This document shows, in pieces, positions 23,491 through 34,800 of a stretch of DNA of 64,000 nucleotides. This DNA comes from Telopea speciosissima. Lineage: Eukaryota; Streptophyta; Magnoliopsida; Proteales; Proteaceae. The position numbers were made by a program, and so were the translations under genes. The stretch is taken from contig NC_057916.1 of the NCBI RefSeq assembly GCF_018873765.1, forward strand, positions 26,628,501-26,692,500. Direction: 5' to 3'. The first letter of the stretch is position 1; every line of letters begins with the position of its first letter. The notes below the pieces were generated by a model. It was not told the origin of the DNA. It worked only from the letters and a program-made list of their open reading frames with translations, and did not search any database.

Positions 23491-23955
23491 CCTATCCCCA
23501 TCCCTGACCCTTACTCAGGCTCAGGCCCGACCCGACACTTACTCAGGGTTTGAAAAATCCAACCTTGATCCGCTCTTAGGGTCGGGCCGAGCTGATCCTG
23601 ATTGGCCATGATCATGGAGAGGGGAAAGGGAGATGCATGGGTTGGACCGGGCCGGGGAGAAAATTATCAATTTTACTTAAAATAACACTATAATAAAATA
23701 TTTATGTTGCTTATTATCTTCATAGATAATATGTATATAACAAAATGTGAGTGACATTTAAAGTTTATCATATATATACTATATCAATATATATATATAT
23801 TATAATATAATTTAAAATAAGGTCGGGTTGGACCGGGCCAGGCTCAGCCTGAGGCCCAACCCTGACCCGCCCTCAGGGCCAAGCTATCTCTGCCCAGGCC
23901 CTATTCGGGCTCAAGGCGGGTTAGGGCGACAGGGCCAAACTTGCACCCCTAATGA
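23491..23955. repeat. MITE-like element of the TAGGGGTGTCAA hAT type, left end unclear
   Basis: It has a GC-rich, GACCC/GGGTC-rich outer part and an AT-rich core (about 23650-23820), ending in CTTGCACCCCTAA. This matches the architecture of the well-defined MITE at 25284-25913. The expected left terminus was not found. Confidence 0.5.
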
Positions 23956-24055
23956 AGGATTTGCTTGTTCATAGTGTGACAATTTTTCTAGGATCTACCA
24001 AAAAAAGAAAAAGAGATATTTTTTTAGGGGAGGGGAGATTCTTGTTCGTAGATCC

Positions 24056-25110
24056 ATGGAAGATAGTAGGTTGTTAGTGCTCTTCGTGCTTGTAGTGGCA
24101 GCAATGCAGTGTTGTCATTGTTGGCAACAAGGATTTGGTAGTGGCGGTCATCATCATATGGTTGTGGAGACAGTATTCAGTTGGTTAGTAGGATGTGTCT
24201 TGCGGGGGTTCGGGGGCGGTAGCCCTCGAGGCAAATTTTTGTGCTTGCGTTTTCTTGCTTTTTTTTCTTATTGCTCTGAAGGGTATCTTTTGGAATAATA
24301 TATATATTCTTATGAGAAGGTCGAAAACGCGTCTCTAGAGCCCTATAGAAGACGAAAATCAAGGAAAAGTCGTCTTCTATCATTCTGGCGTGTGATTCGA
24401 GAGTAGGTGCAAAGGAATCAACAAAAAACATCGGTTTGGTTGTTGGCGATGGACTCGAGTGCTTGATATGTTCTATTGAAGATCTCATAGCATTCGTCTG
24501 GAGTTTGCCTTTGAAAAGGTAAACGTGTTCACAAACCATTGCTTCTCTGTTCTAGGTTTATTTCTTTATTCTTGAATGTATTGAGTAAACCCTAGAGTGT
24601 AATCTATTATGGGTTGGGTTTGTGATTGAATCTGTTAATTGGGTTGATTGATTGTAAAGCTAATGCCATTTTTGTATTGGGATTGAGGTCCTTGCCCTCA
24701 CTGAGGTGAGAGGTTGAAGCAGGGTAAGGGATATCTTGGCCATAAGGGCGGCTAATTGTATTGGAGATGAGTATTGGGCATATACGAAACCCCAAGGGGT
24801 ATTGCTCTGTGGATGTAGCTTTCATATATTGTGAGGTGAACCACGTATATATTGTCTCTTTGTCCACTGTTATTTGTTGGAGTCTAATCCCTATTTTGCA
24901 GAGTGGGTTTACAATCTTGGTAGAATTGGCCACTTTCTAGTGGTGCAAGGTGAAACTGTAAGCGATTATGTGATTTATAGAAAACATTATAAATTAAGGG
25001 AATTGATTCACCCCTTCTCAGTTCGATCCGATATTCACACAGGTCTCGTGAATCTATGGTTCATTAAAATTTTAAACCACAAAAGATTTGGATGTATTTT
25101 TTTTTAATGT
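24056..25110 (+). repeat. Probable LTR-retrotransposon remnant
   Basis: Around 24640-24900 the text resembles the 3' part of a plant Copia LTR (GAGGTGAACCACGTATAT, leader-like CTCTTTGTCC). A CACCCCTTCTCAG stretch near 25008 resembles an LTR-internal junction. No domain or terminus was fixed, and the open frame at 24056-24298 matches nothing I know. Confidence 0.3.
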
Positions 25111-25283
25111 TTTCCTTTTTCAAACCTATGGCTCCATTTTTGTTATACACCATAGGAGATGAAAGTATTATCTAGACTAACCTATGGTTATATTTTTAGT
25201 TATTATTCTGAATATTTTGACCTAATGATTCATAATTCCATACACATGAAAGGTTAGACTTTTCCTTAAAGCCACATTGAAGG

Positions 25284-25913
25284 TAGGGGTGTCAATGGGT
25301 CAGGTTGGGCCGGGCCGGGTCGGGTTGGTCCTGATTTATGGCACAATCCACGTGTCTCATTAGACCATATTTTTGTAACATAGGATCTCAACCTGTGGGA
25401 CAGCTAATAAATATGTTGAAAAAAATGGCGTATGTATAGACTCTCTCTACAATTGTAACGGTGTCCCCTCAATAGGCCTGGAAGCTTATAGAGGCTACAA
25501 CTGAATAACAATCATGTCAGTGACTCTTTTTATGGCTCTGATCAAAATAGTAGATGATCTACTATTTTTATGGGTTCCCACTTCATGATGATGACAAAGC
25601 TAGTAGTTATCTCTCTACAATTCTCTTATGTTTTTTTTTTCTGTTTTTTTTTTTTTTGGTTAAGAAAATACTTATATTAAGTATATAATATATATATATA
25701 TATATATATGTAATATTATATACTTATAATTAATACAGAGTCGGGTCGGGCCGGGCCAGGCTAGGCCCAGAATCTAAACCCTGACCTGACCCGACCCTGG
25801 CAGGGTAAGACTATAACTAAACCCAAACCCGCTCTCAGGATTGAAAAATCAGGGTCGGGCCCGGGTCGGGCTCAGGGCGGGTTCAGGCCAGCCGGGCTTT
25901 ATTGACACCCCTA
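25284..25913. mobile_element. hAT-type MITE with 8-bp target duplication
   Basis: The termini TAGGGGTGTCAAT and ATTGACACCCCTA are perfect inverted repeats. The 8-bp ATTGAAGG flanks both sides (25276-25283 and 25914-25921), as expected for hAT transposition. The 630-bp body has GGGTCGGG-rich arms and an AT-rich centre with a (TA)n run near 25685-25710. It has no coding capacity. Confidence 0.92.
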
Positions 25914-26084
25914 ATTGAAGGCAATGATTGTTTTTAAATGAGTGTCTGACACAGCAAAAGGTATTTTAGATATTCAACATTGTGTGACATTGGGTTATTC
26001 TCCAGGGAGCCCAGCAGCTAGGGAGTGCTTAGGGACACAGGGAGGCATTTCATAGCGGATTCGGCTCCTCTCTGTAGGGTGGAG

Positions 26085-26200
26085 AGTCCAATGAGGCATC
26101 TAATGGTTGGGTTGTGTTGTACACATCCCAACAGTTGAGTGGGCATGTGTCAAAATGTGTGCGACATAGTCCAGCCATTGGATGCCTCATTGGGCTCAAA
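26085..26200. repeat. Foldback repeat upstream of HSP70
   Basis: CCAATGAGGCATCTAATGG (from about 26088) is matched inversely by CCATTGGATGCCTCATTGG (about 26175-26193), with one mismatch. The loop is about 65 bp. It lies about 350 bp upstream of the first heat-shock element. No target duplication was seen. Confidence 0.55.
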
Positions 26201-26548
26201 CCCAATCCTTCGGTGGAATTGGGATGTCGGACGCGCAGGTATATGTATCCTATATGCATCATAACGCACCCAGTGGCCCAACACCATTGGATTACTGTTG
26301 GGCTTCCTAGGGATATGTATCCTCTTCACCATTTCTATCAACATTAAAATTAAAATTAAAATGAGAAAAGTTTTCATACACGGACGTGTAAATTATGAAG
26401 TAAGTAGTTATCAACTTGGTTAGGTCCTCTTATCTGCTTAAGACCGTTAGAGGTTATAGATCAACGGTAGGGAATTTTTCCATGAGATATAATTTATATT
26501 TTTAGGTCCACGAAAAAAGACCGCACCGGCCCAGCCCCACATGGATAA

Positions 26549-26561
26549 GAAATTTCTGGAA
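26549..26561 (+). promoter_or_regulatory. Perfect heat-shock element (distal)
   Basis: GAAATTTCTGGAA: three alternating nGAAn units with exact 2-bp spacing, about 140 bp upstream of the TATA box. A binding site for trimeric heat-shock factor. Confidence 0.8.
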
Positions 26562-26659
26562 AACACTAGAAGAGCGAATATTGAACCCTAATATGAATAC
26601 GTGGATACTTCTTTATACCGTCCATCTTTTTCAATCGGACGATTGGTAAGTATCCAGTG

Positions 26660-26680
26660 GAACTTTCTGGAAACGAATTC
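26660..26680 (+). promoter_or_regulatory. Perfect heat-shock element (proximal)
   Basis: GAACTTTCTGGAA at 26660-26672 is a perfect three-unit HSE, followed by further GAA and TTC units to 26680. It stands about 15-28 bp upstream of the TATA box. An inverted CCAAT (ATTGG) lies at 26642-26646. Confidence 0.85.
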
Positions 26681-26687
26681 TGATGGC

Positions 26688-26694
26688 TATATAA
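26688..26694 (+). promoter_or_regulatory. TATA box of HSP70
   Basis: TATATAA, 160 bp before the start codon, placing transcription start near 26720 and giving a leader of about 130 nt. Confidence 0.8.
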
Positions 26695-26848
26695 CGATCC
26701 CTCGACACCTCTGCAGATCTCTATTCTTTAGTAAACCCTAGCCTATTATCCCTCTTCTTTCGGAGGTCTTTTATTCTTTTTTGTTTATCTTTTCCGGCTC
26801 TCGTCGTATTTTTGTGGATTGCTGTTTCAATCGATTCAGCCCAAAACA

Positions 26849-29559
26849 ATGGCTGCCAAAGGTGAAGGTCCAGCGATCGGAATCGATCTAGGGACAACAT
26901 ACTCTTGTGTTGGGGTATGGCAACACGATCGTGTTGAGATCATCGCTAATGATCAAGGGAATAGGACCACTCCGTCTTATGTTGCTTTCACTGATACCGA
27001 GCGTTTGATCGGAGATGCGGCGAAGAACCAGGTTGCGATGAACCCGATCAACACCGTTTTTGGTAAGATTTTGCTATATCTTTACTACTTTAACCAAGAT
27101 CTACTTTTTCTCCCTTTCTATGGCTAGGCTTAAATATCCTTCAAGTTACTGAACCTGTTTTTGCATCAGATCTGGCTATACTCTGTAGATTCATGTCTAG
27201 GGTTCTCAAAATTATATCTTTTGTTTACTGATTCTGTCGCAGTGTTTGATCGTTTACGCGTATAGTTTTGTTCTTCTAGTAGTTTTCTATTTGTCTTGAT
27301 TTTTGTCTAACTTGGACACGTTATATTTATTTCAATGTTTCATTGCTTTTCTTCTGTGTTGGGCGTTATTGAAACGAAAATCTCTAAAGAGGACGTACTT
27401 AGGAACAGTTTCTTTCTTTTCACCGATTTTGTACCGATTTCTTTATTTAACTAATCTTAACTGTTAAGATTTGAGAACTTAAATCAAGATTTTGTTTTAA
27501 TTCTTTATACCCTAAAGCTAACGTCCCCTTAAACCCCCCAATAGAGATCCACGAAATCTAAATCTCCCCTGAAATATATATTTTTCTTTTTTTATATGAT
27601 TTAATAAGATGGAGACTACACTCCGACCTGCTTTTTTTGTACTACTTTACATTCTGTCTTTTTGATGTTGATCTATGCTAACTACTCCTTTGATTTATAC
27701 GCCGTCAATTTATTTGTTGATTCTTGAAAGGCGTTAATTACCCGCGTTCTCCTATACGATCTAGTTGTTTATATTAAGGGTTTCTCATACGGCTTTCTTT
27801 CTGATCTTGCTTTGTCAATCTAGATGCCAAGCGTTTGATTGGAAGGAGATTTAGCGACTCCTCGGTTCAGAGCGACATCAAACTATGGCCATTCAAGGTT
27901 ATTCCTGGACCTGGTGATAAGCCGATGATCATAGTATCATACAAGGGTGAGGAGAAGCAGTTTGCTGCAGAGGAAATTTCTTCCATGGTTCTCATTAAGA
28001 TGCGTGAAATTGCTGAGGCCTACCTTGGATCTACGGTGAAGAACGCTGTTGTCACAGTTCCTGCCTATTTCAATGACTCTCAGCGTCAGGCTACAAAGGA
28101 TGCAGGAGTCATTGCTGGTCTCAATGTCATGCGTATTATCAATGAGCCCACGGCAGCTGCCATTGCTTATGGTCTTGACAAGAAGGCAACCAGTGTCGGT
28201 GAAAAGAATGTCCTCATATTTGATCTTGGTGGTGGCACTTTTGATGTTTCCCTCCTTACCATCGAAGAGGGTATCTTCGAGGTCAAGTCTACAGCTGGAG
28301 ACACTCACCTTGGAGGAGAGGACTTTGATAACCGAATGGTGAACCACTTCGTCCAAGAGTTCAAGAGGAAGCACAAGAAAGACATTACAGGAAACCCCAG
28401 GGCCCTCAGGAGGCTGAGAACATCTTGTGAGAGGGCGAAGAGAACTCTCTCTTCCACTGCGCAGACAACAATTGAGATTGATTCTTTGTACGAGGGTGTT
28501 GACTTCTACTCTACTATTACCCGTGCCAGATTCGAGGAGCTCAACATGGATCTCTTTAGAAAGTGCATGGAGCCTGTTGAGAAGTGTTTGAGGGATGCCA
28601 AGATGGACAAGAGCACCGTCCATGAAGTTGTCTTGGTTGGTGGATCTACTAGAATTCCCAAGGTTCAGCAGCTCTTACAGGATTTCTTCAACGGGAAGGA
28701 GCTCTGCAAAAACATTAACCCTGACGAGGCTGTTGCATATGGTGCTGCAGTTCAGGCTGCCATTCTCAGTGGTGAGGGCAACGAGAAGGTGCAGGATCTA
28801 TTGCTTCTTGATGTTACCCCTCTTTCCCTTGGTCTAGAAACAGCCGGAGGTGTCATGACTGTGTTGATCCCCAGGAACACCACCATTCCAACCAAGAAAG
28901 AGCAGGTTTTCTCTACTTACTCCGACAACCAACCCGGTGTGCTGATCCAGGTGTACGAGGGTGAGAGGACTAGAACCAGGGACAATAACTTGCTTGGCAA
29001 GTTTGAGCTCTCTGGCATCCCTCCTGCTCCCAGGGGTGTTCCTCAGATTACAGTATGCTTCGACATTGATGCCAATGGTATCTTGAATGTGTCCGCCGAG
29101 GACAAGACGACTGGGCAGAAGAATAAGATCACCATTACCAACGACAAGGGTAGATTGTCGAAGGAGGAGATAGAGAAAATGGTGCAGGATTCTGAGAAGT
29201 ACAAATCGGAGGATGAAGAGCACAAGAAGAAAGTAGAGTCTAAGAACACCTTGGAGAATTATGCTTACAACATGAGGAACACCATTAGGGACGAGAAGAT
29301 CGGATCTAAGCTTCCAGCAGCAGACAAGAAGAAGATTGAAGATGCCATAGAACAGGCCATCCAGTGGCTCGACAGCAACCAGCTTGCGGAGGCTGACGAG
29401 TTCGATGACAAAATGAAGGAGCTGGAGAGCATCTGCAACCCCATCATAGCCAAGATGTACCAAGGAGCAGGTGCTGATATGGACGGTGGTGTTGACGATG
29501 ATGCGCCTCCTCCTGCAGGTGGAAGCGGTGCTGGTCCCAAGATCGAGGAAGTCGACTAA
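26849..29559 (+). CDS. HSP70: Cytosolic heat-shock protein 70 (HSP70/HSC70)
   Basis: ATP-dependent chaperone of the cytosol and nucleus. Exon 1 (26849-27062) and exon 2 (27824-29559) flank a 761-bp GT-AG intron placed in the codon for Asp72 (NTVF-DAKRL), a position common to plant cytosolic HSP70 genes. The 649-aa product has the phosphate-binding [14 protein letters not shown] (about residues 10-23), [36 protein letters not shown], a complete substrate-binding domain and lid, and ends in GPKIEEVD. The EEVD end marks the cytosolic class that binds TPR co-chaperones. I chose the ATG before AAKGEG; an upstream in-frame ATG at 26819 lies in the leader and would add ten unrelated residues. Two perfect HSEs and a TATA box predict heat induction. 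A partial copy of the 5' end follows at 31.2 kb. Confidence 0.97.
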
Positions 29560-31239
29560 GTTTTTCCTTTTTTAATAATTTTTATCGAGGGTACGTTGGT
29601 TCTATCTAGATCGTTTGTTTGGGAAGGGCAAGTTTGTCATGCCCTGTACTCATTTTGATTCCCTCTTTTTTTTTTTAATATTACTTTAGATTGATATATG
29701 TAGGGTTTCTATTATTTTAAATCATACTTTTATTTCTCGCGACTATTTTTTATGCGATTTTGTTGATATTTCTTCTATATCTTTGCTATAATTTCCTTTT
29801 GAATTTGTTGGTCCGTGCCCACTCAAAATCTATTTTCATTCTCCCATTTTTTTAAATCTCTATGATTTGTCATTTTCATATAAGAAGCCCATATGCGGAG
29901 ATTGTGCCCAACTTCGAGGGAGTTTCCGTCGAGGCACCCAACGGTCCTTGGCTATGTGCCTGATGAATCCTGATTGGATCCCGGTCCCCAGCATTCCTGC
30001 TTCGTTGGATACGTTTTCCGTACACTCCTTGGTCGCTGGCCTCGCAGAGAGGAAACGTCCCGGCTTTTTCCCATTTAACCCCTAATAAATTTATGGGAAT
30101 ACCAATTCGGAATGGAGTCACACACCATGTCTTTTTTCAAAAAAATCCTAAAAATTAATTGAGATTAAACAACTTTTTTTTTTTTTTTTCTTGCTTTCAA
30201 AAAATGGAAGTTTGGAGCCCATTTTTTTGGTTCCCCGCAGATAATTTTCTTTGAAAATTATGAAACGAGGACACTGTTCTGCTGCAAATACTTTCCTAAT
30301 TGCATTACTCCCCTCCCTTTCTGGGTGCCGAAAGATGTTATTTCTACAGACCGTCCCTCCCCCCTTCCCTACCCTGTAGTGTGTAGCGCATCATCCAACA
30401 GCCCTCCATGCTTGTACATACAATCCAACACACAGTGACACAGGTGGAGTGTTCGGCTGCGTGCCTGCTGCAGGCCGGCAGATGTGTGCTATACACTATA
30501 TCACGCCACAGACGAGCCCCATCCGTCAGCCTGTTCATATACCTGCCATTCTTCTCCTGCCCTCTCTTCTGGCAATTCTTTTATTCTCTTGCCCTCTCTT
30601 CTGTTAAATCCTTTTTTTTTTGGGTAACCTATTAAATCCTTCTCACCTCATGGATTTAGTGCATGGTTTTGGATCAGGTATTGGTCCTTATTGATATGAT
30701 GTCACATCTTTTATTTTTTCCGGTCGACAACAGTTTGGATCGTTGGATATTGATTCCCTAAACCCTGCCACCCTTTGCTCCTCTCCCTTACTTGTTACCC
30801 CATCTCTAGTCTCGTGCCTCCTACCCCTCTCTCCTTAAGATCAGTCTCTAAGGCACTAGCCATGATTGCACAAAAGAAGTGATAGAAAAATCATCTGATG
30901 CAGCCAGTGACAATGCTTAAGGTGAGAAACACCCCCCATCTCTCTCTATCTTTTGATATGAACCTGATCCACCTGACATTGATATGAATCACTCAGCATC
31001 TGGGATTCTTAAAACGATGGGAGAGGGGCACGCCCAGCCTACGGGGTGCTCGCTGGAGAGGAGCCCAAAATTGGGAATTTGGGGGGGGGGGGGGGGAGGG
31101 ATTTAAAAGGGAAGGATTCCTGACATTGATTCAAGTATTTTAGAAGAATGAATCTGAGCCCTCGTATCTGAGCCCTCGTATACAAAAGATAGGGAAAGTT
31201 CCTTATAAGTGCAGGGGAGTGATAGTAATTGCCCCTTCC
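29560..31239. other. Spacer between HSP70 and its partial copy
   Basis: This stretch holds the HSP70 3' UTR and T-rich downstream sequence. An unclassified GC-richer patch lies at 29888-30085. A G-run lies at about 31081-31096. No gene was recognised. Confidence 0.4.
30604..30641 (-). repeat. 18-bp poly(A)-tailed microinsertion with 10-bp target duplication
   Basis: TTAAATCCTT at 30604-30613 recurs at 30632-30641. Between them lie 18 bases that on the minus strand read TAGGTTACCC plus A8, like a LINE 3' end. Confidence 0.65.
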
Positions 31240-31800
31240 TTACATTGTCCATCTCTTCCGATCGGTCAACAAGCAAGTATGTCCCTAGGAACTTTTCTGG
31301 AATCGAACTGAGGGGTTGTTATTTTGTTCATTTCTTTACATTTACCAGGATTTTTGTTTGAATCTAGTTGAAACAATGGTTGGCAAAGGTGAAGGTCCAG
31401 CGATTGGAATAGATCTAGGGATGGCGTACTCTTGTGTTGGGGTATGGCAAGACGACCGTGTTAAGATCATAGCTAATGATCAAGTGAACAAGACCACTCC
31501 TTCATATGTTGCCGTCACTAATACCGAGCGTTTGATCGGAGATGCAGCGATGAACCCGGTCAATACAATCTTTGGTAAGTTTATTGATATTTTTTCTCAC
31601 TTTAAACCTCAATCTCCTTTCATTTCGAGGGTTAAATATCGTTAAAGCTACGGAACCTGCATTTACATTAGTTCTGGTGTTACTATGTAGATTCGTGTTT
31701 CAGATGCTAAAAAATTATTTCCTTTGTTTAGCGACTCTATTGCAGAGTTTTTTTATTTTGTTTTCTCGGATAGGTTTGTTCTTCAAGTGGGTCTCTTTTT
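31240..31800 (+). pseudogene. Partial HSP70 duplicate (promoter, exon 1, part of intron)
   Basis: The exon at 31376-31574 encodes [15 protein letters not shown] and GERLIGDAA-like text, 66 codons, ending at the same splice donor (GTAAG at 31575). Relative to the HSP70 at 26849 it carries an in-frame 15-bp deletion (KNQVA lost). It also has MA in place of TT in the phosphate-binding loop, which should abolish ATP handling. Intron similarity continues to about 31790 and then stops, and no exon 2 follows. Upstream, the HSE is present but its spacing is altered by one base (GAACTTTTCTGGAA), and the TATA box is absent. A nonfunctional copy; short transcripts cannot be excluded. Confidence 0.88.
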
Positions 31801-31856
31801 GTTTCCATAAAAACCCTTATTTCCCTTGTAAATGGCAAAAATAGGACAGGTGGATG

Positions 31857-34800
31857 GCTCTCACATGTATGTTTTTTTTTTTGGTAAGAAGAAATTTATT
31901 CATTGTTGTGAGAATAGTTCATGACATCCTTATTACAGAGTTGGATAAGCCATGGGGTGGACTGTGGCCAGTTCGTCATACACTCAATGGACAACGCCTT
32001 CCGGGCCAAGGCATCAGCAACATGGTTGATGGACCTTGGAATATAGGAGAAGGAGCAAGCTTCCAAGTGGGAAACCAGGAAGCGAATGTCCTTAAAGATA
32101 GATTGGAGCTCCACCGGTATTGTACGATCATCAGAGCGAAGAAAATCAATCATCTCCTTACAGTCTGACTCAATAAGGAACTTTGTGAAGTCCTCGCTGA
32201 TGCCATAGAGGAGGCCAGATCTCACAGCCATAGCTTCTTCCTGTAAAACTGAGATAAAGCTTGAAGGGGAGGAGACAGCAACAATAGGGTGACCCGAAGC
32301 TCTGTGAATAATAAGACCTATTCTAGCTTTGCCAGTGTCAAAGGAAAACGAGGCATCACAGTTAATTTTGTACATTCCAACAGCAGGAGGCACCCATTTC
32401 AGAATTCCGATGGTTGCGAGGATAGGAGTTCTCAGAATGGAAGGCTTCAAAGAGCATGCTGCCGAGTATTCCAACGCTGCTTGAGGGCAAGATTAGTAGT
32501 TTCCACCGGAGTATATGCTGATCTCCCAAAAATGAAGTCATTCCTAGCCTTCCATAAATACCGGCAAATGAATCCGTAAAGGGTAATGACCCAAGTACCA
32601 TGCTTTTTATCCCTTTCTCGGATTCGCATCCACTGTAAGATCCATTGATGAATGGAGAGGTTCTGAGATGTAGAGAAGTTGACAGTGAGGGGGCTGGCAA
32701 GCCAAGTGGCTATGGCAAAAGGGCATTCCAACAGAATATGCTCAACTATTTTTGGAGTCTTCCCACATCGGTGACATTGTGGATCAATAGAGATCATGCG
32801 CTTGACTAGACCATCTCCTGTGGCTAAACTCCCTGCGCTGATTTCCATAGGAATTTTTAACTTTCGGAAGAGTGGAGCTATTCCAAATGATCTTCCGAAC
32901 AGTCTTAGGGACTACAGGCTTGGTGGTAGATGAGGAAGGGAGAGCTTGTTGTTGCACCGTCTTCATGTTGTATAGGAGATGGTAAGCAGACTTTACTGAA
33001 AAGCAACCGTTACGGGATCCTCCCCAAATCTGATAGTCCTCAGCTGGAAATAATGGAAGTTGGATCTGACGGATAGCCTAAACATCCATAAGGTCGAAGA
33101 GCTGCCTTAGTAGAGCCATGTTCCACACCATATCATCATGGTTAATAAGATCAGTAACAAGGGAAAACTCACAATTGGGGGGGTTTAATAGTCTTGACTT
33201 TAAAACCTGCAGCACTTGGGAGCCAATTATCTTCCCAGATACGAATTGAGCGACCATCACCAACAACCCAACACAATCCAACAACTAGAGCCTTCCTACC
33301 AATAAGTATACTTTTCTAAGCCCACGACGGTTTGGAGCCAAGCTGAACCTGAATAAAAGTACAAGAGGGAAAATAAATCTGCTTCATAAAAGTTTCCCAA
33401 TGGAGTAGGATCACTCCAAAGTCTCCAGGCCACTTTGGCCAAAAGGGCTTGGTTGTAAAGGTCAGAGTCCCGAAAACCTAAACCACCATTCTCCTTAGAG
33501 GAGCAGAGCCTTTGCCAAGAGATCCATTTGATTTTGCCCTTTTGCTCATCAGCTCCCCAAAAGAAATCCGACGATATTTTCTGAATGCTTTGGTGGTGGG
33601 AAGCTAGGAGTTTAAAGTGGGATGACGTAAATGAATTCATAGACAGGGCAACAGATCTAATGAGAGTTTCCTTCCCAGCCTGAGAAAGCAATGCAGACTT
33701 CCATCCCTGCATCCTTTTGCTCGTTTTATCAACAATATCCTGAAACAACAAGGATTTAGCCGCTCTAATTTCTGTCGAAAGCTCCAAGTACTTTTGCACC
33801 CTTTGACCATGCTTCATCTTAAGAATTTTAGATAGCCACCTTCTGAATTTATATGGGGTATTTGGGCTACAAGAAATAAGGGACTTAGAGTGGTTGATTG
33901 ATTGACCACTAGCAAGGCAATAGGTGTCAATACAGTTCTTTAGCTCACAAAATTCCTTCAAACTCACTTTAGAAAAGAGAACACAATCGTCAGCAAAGAG
34001 TAAATGAGTGATAGGATTTGACCGATTTCTCACCTTTACACCCTTGATCTTCTCTTGGGATTCAGCCTTAGTAAGGTAGCAGCTTAAGGCTTGGGCACAA
34101 AGGATAAAAATGGCAGGTGAGAGGGGATCCCCCTGTCTAATCCCACGAGTAGGAAGAACTTTCCCCCTAACAGCTCCATTGATCAGCAATTGATAGTTAT
34201 CGGAGGTAATACAATTCATGGTTAAAGTCACCCATTGATTTGAGAAACCGAGAGCAGTGAGCATCTTAGCAATAAAATTCCACTCCAGCCTATCGTAGGC
34301 TTTGCGAAGATCCAACTTAATTGCAGCCAACGTCGTCTTCCCCTTCTTCCTCTGCTTGATGTAGTGGAACACTTCATATGCAGTGTATATATTATCAGAA
34401 ATCATTCTAGTAGGGACAAAGGCTGATTGGTTTGGGGCGATAACCTTATCTAAGATGCCTTGGAGCCTGGTTGCCATGATTTTTGTTATTATCTTCATTA
34501 CCACTGAACATAGACTAATTGGGCAAAATTGGTCGATACTCTCAGGGGATGGGCATTTAGGAATCAAGCATATCAGAGTATTGTTAATCCCTGATGGAAG
34601 GATGCCGAAGCCGAAGAATTCCTGGACGAACTTAATCACTTCAGGATGAACCTGATCCCAAAAGTTTTGGTAGAACATTGGAGGAAGGCCGTCAAGACCT
34701 GGTGATTTAGTAGGACCCATAGCAAAGATGACACTTTTAATCTCTTCTTCCTGGGGAATAGCACATAGAAACTCATTGGAGTTGGCCTCTATGACTGGAT

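Noticed and set aside
24056-24298. 80-aa open frame with a hydrophobic start as a small secreted protein
   Set aside because: The surroundings look like LTR debris and no family resemblance was recognised. Too weak to call.
26819-26848. In-frame ATG ten codons upstream of the HSP70 start
   Set aside because: The added residues do not match HSP70 N-termini. The ATG before [14 protein letters not shown] fits the family.
28834-29463. Long antisense open frames in HSP70 (209 aa, and 228 aa at 27937-28623)
   Set aside because: They mirror the strongly biased HSP70 coding strand and resemble no protein family.
29888-30085. GC-richer patch with partial inverted similarity as a MITE or gene fragment
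   Set aside because: The pairing is too weak, no target duplication was found, and no protein match was recognised.
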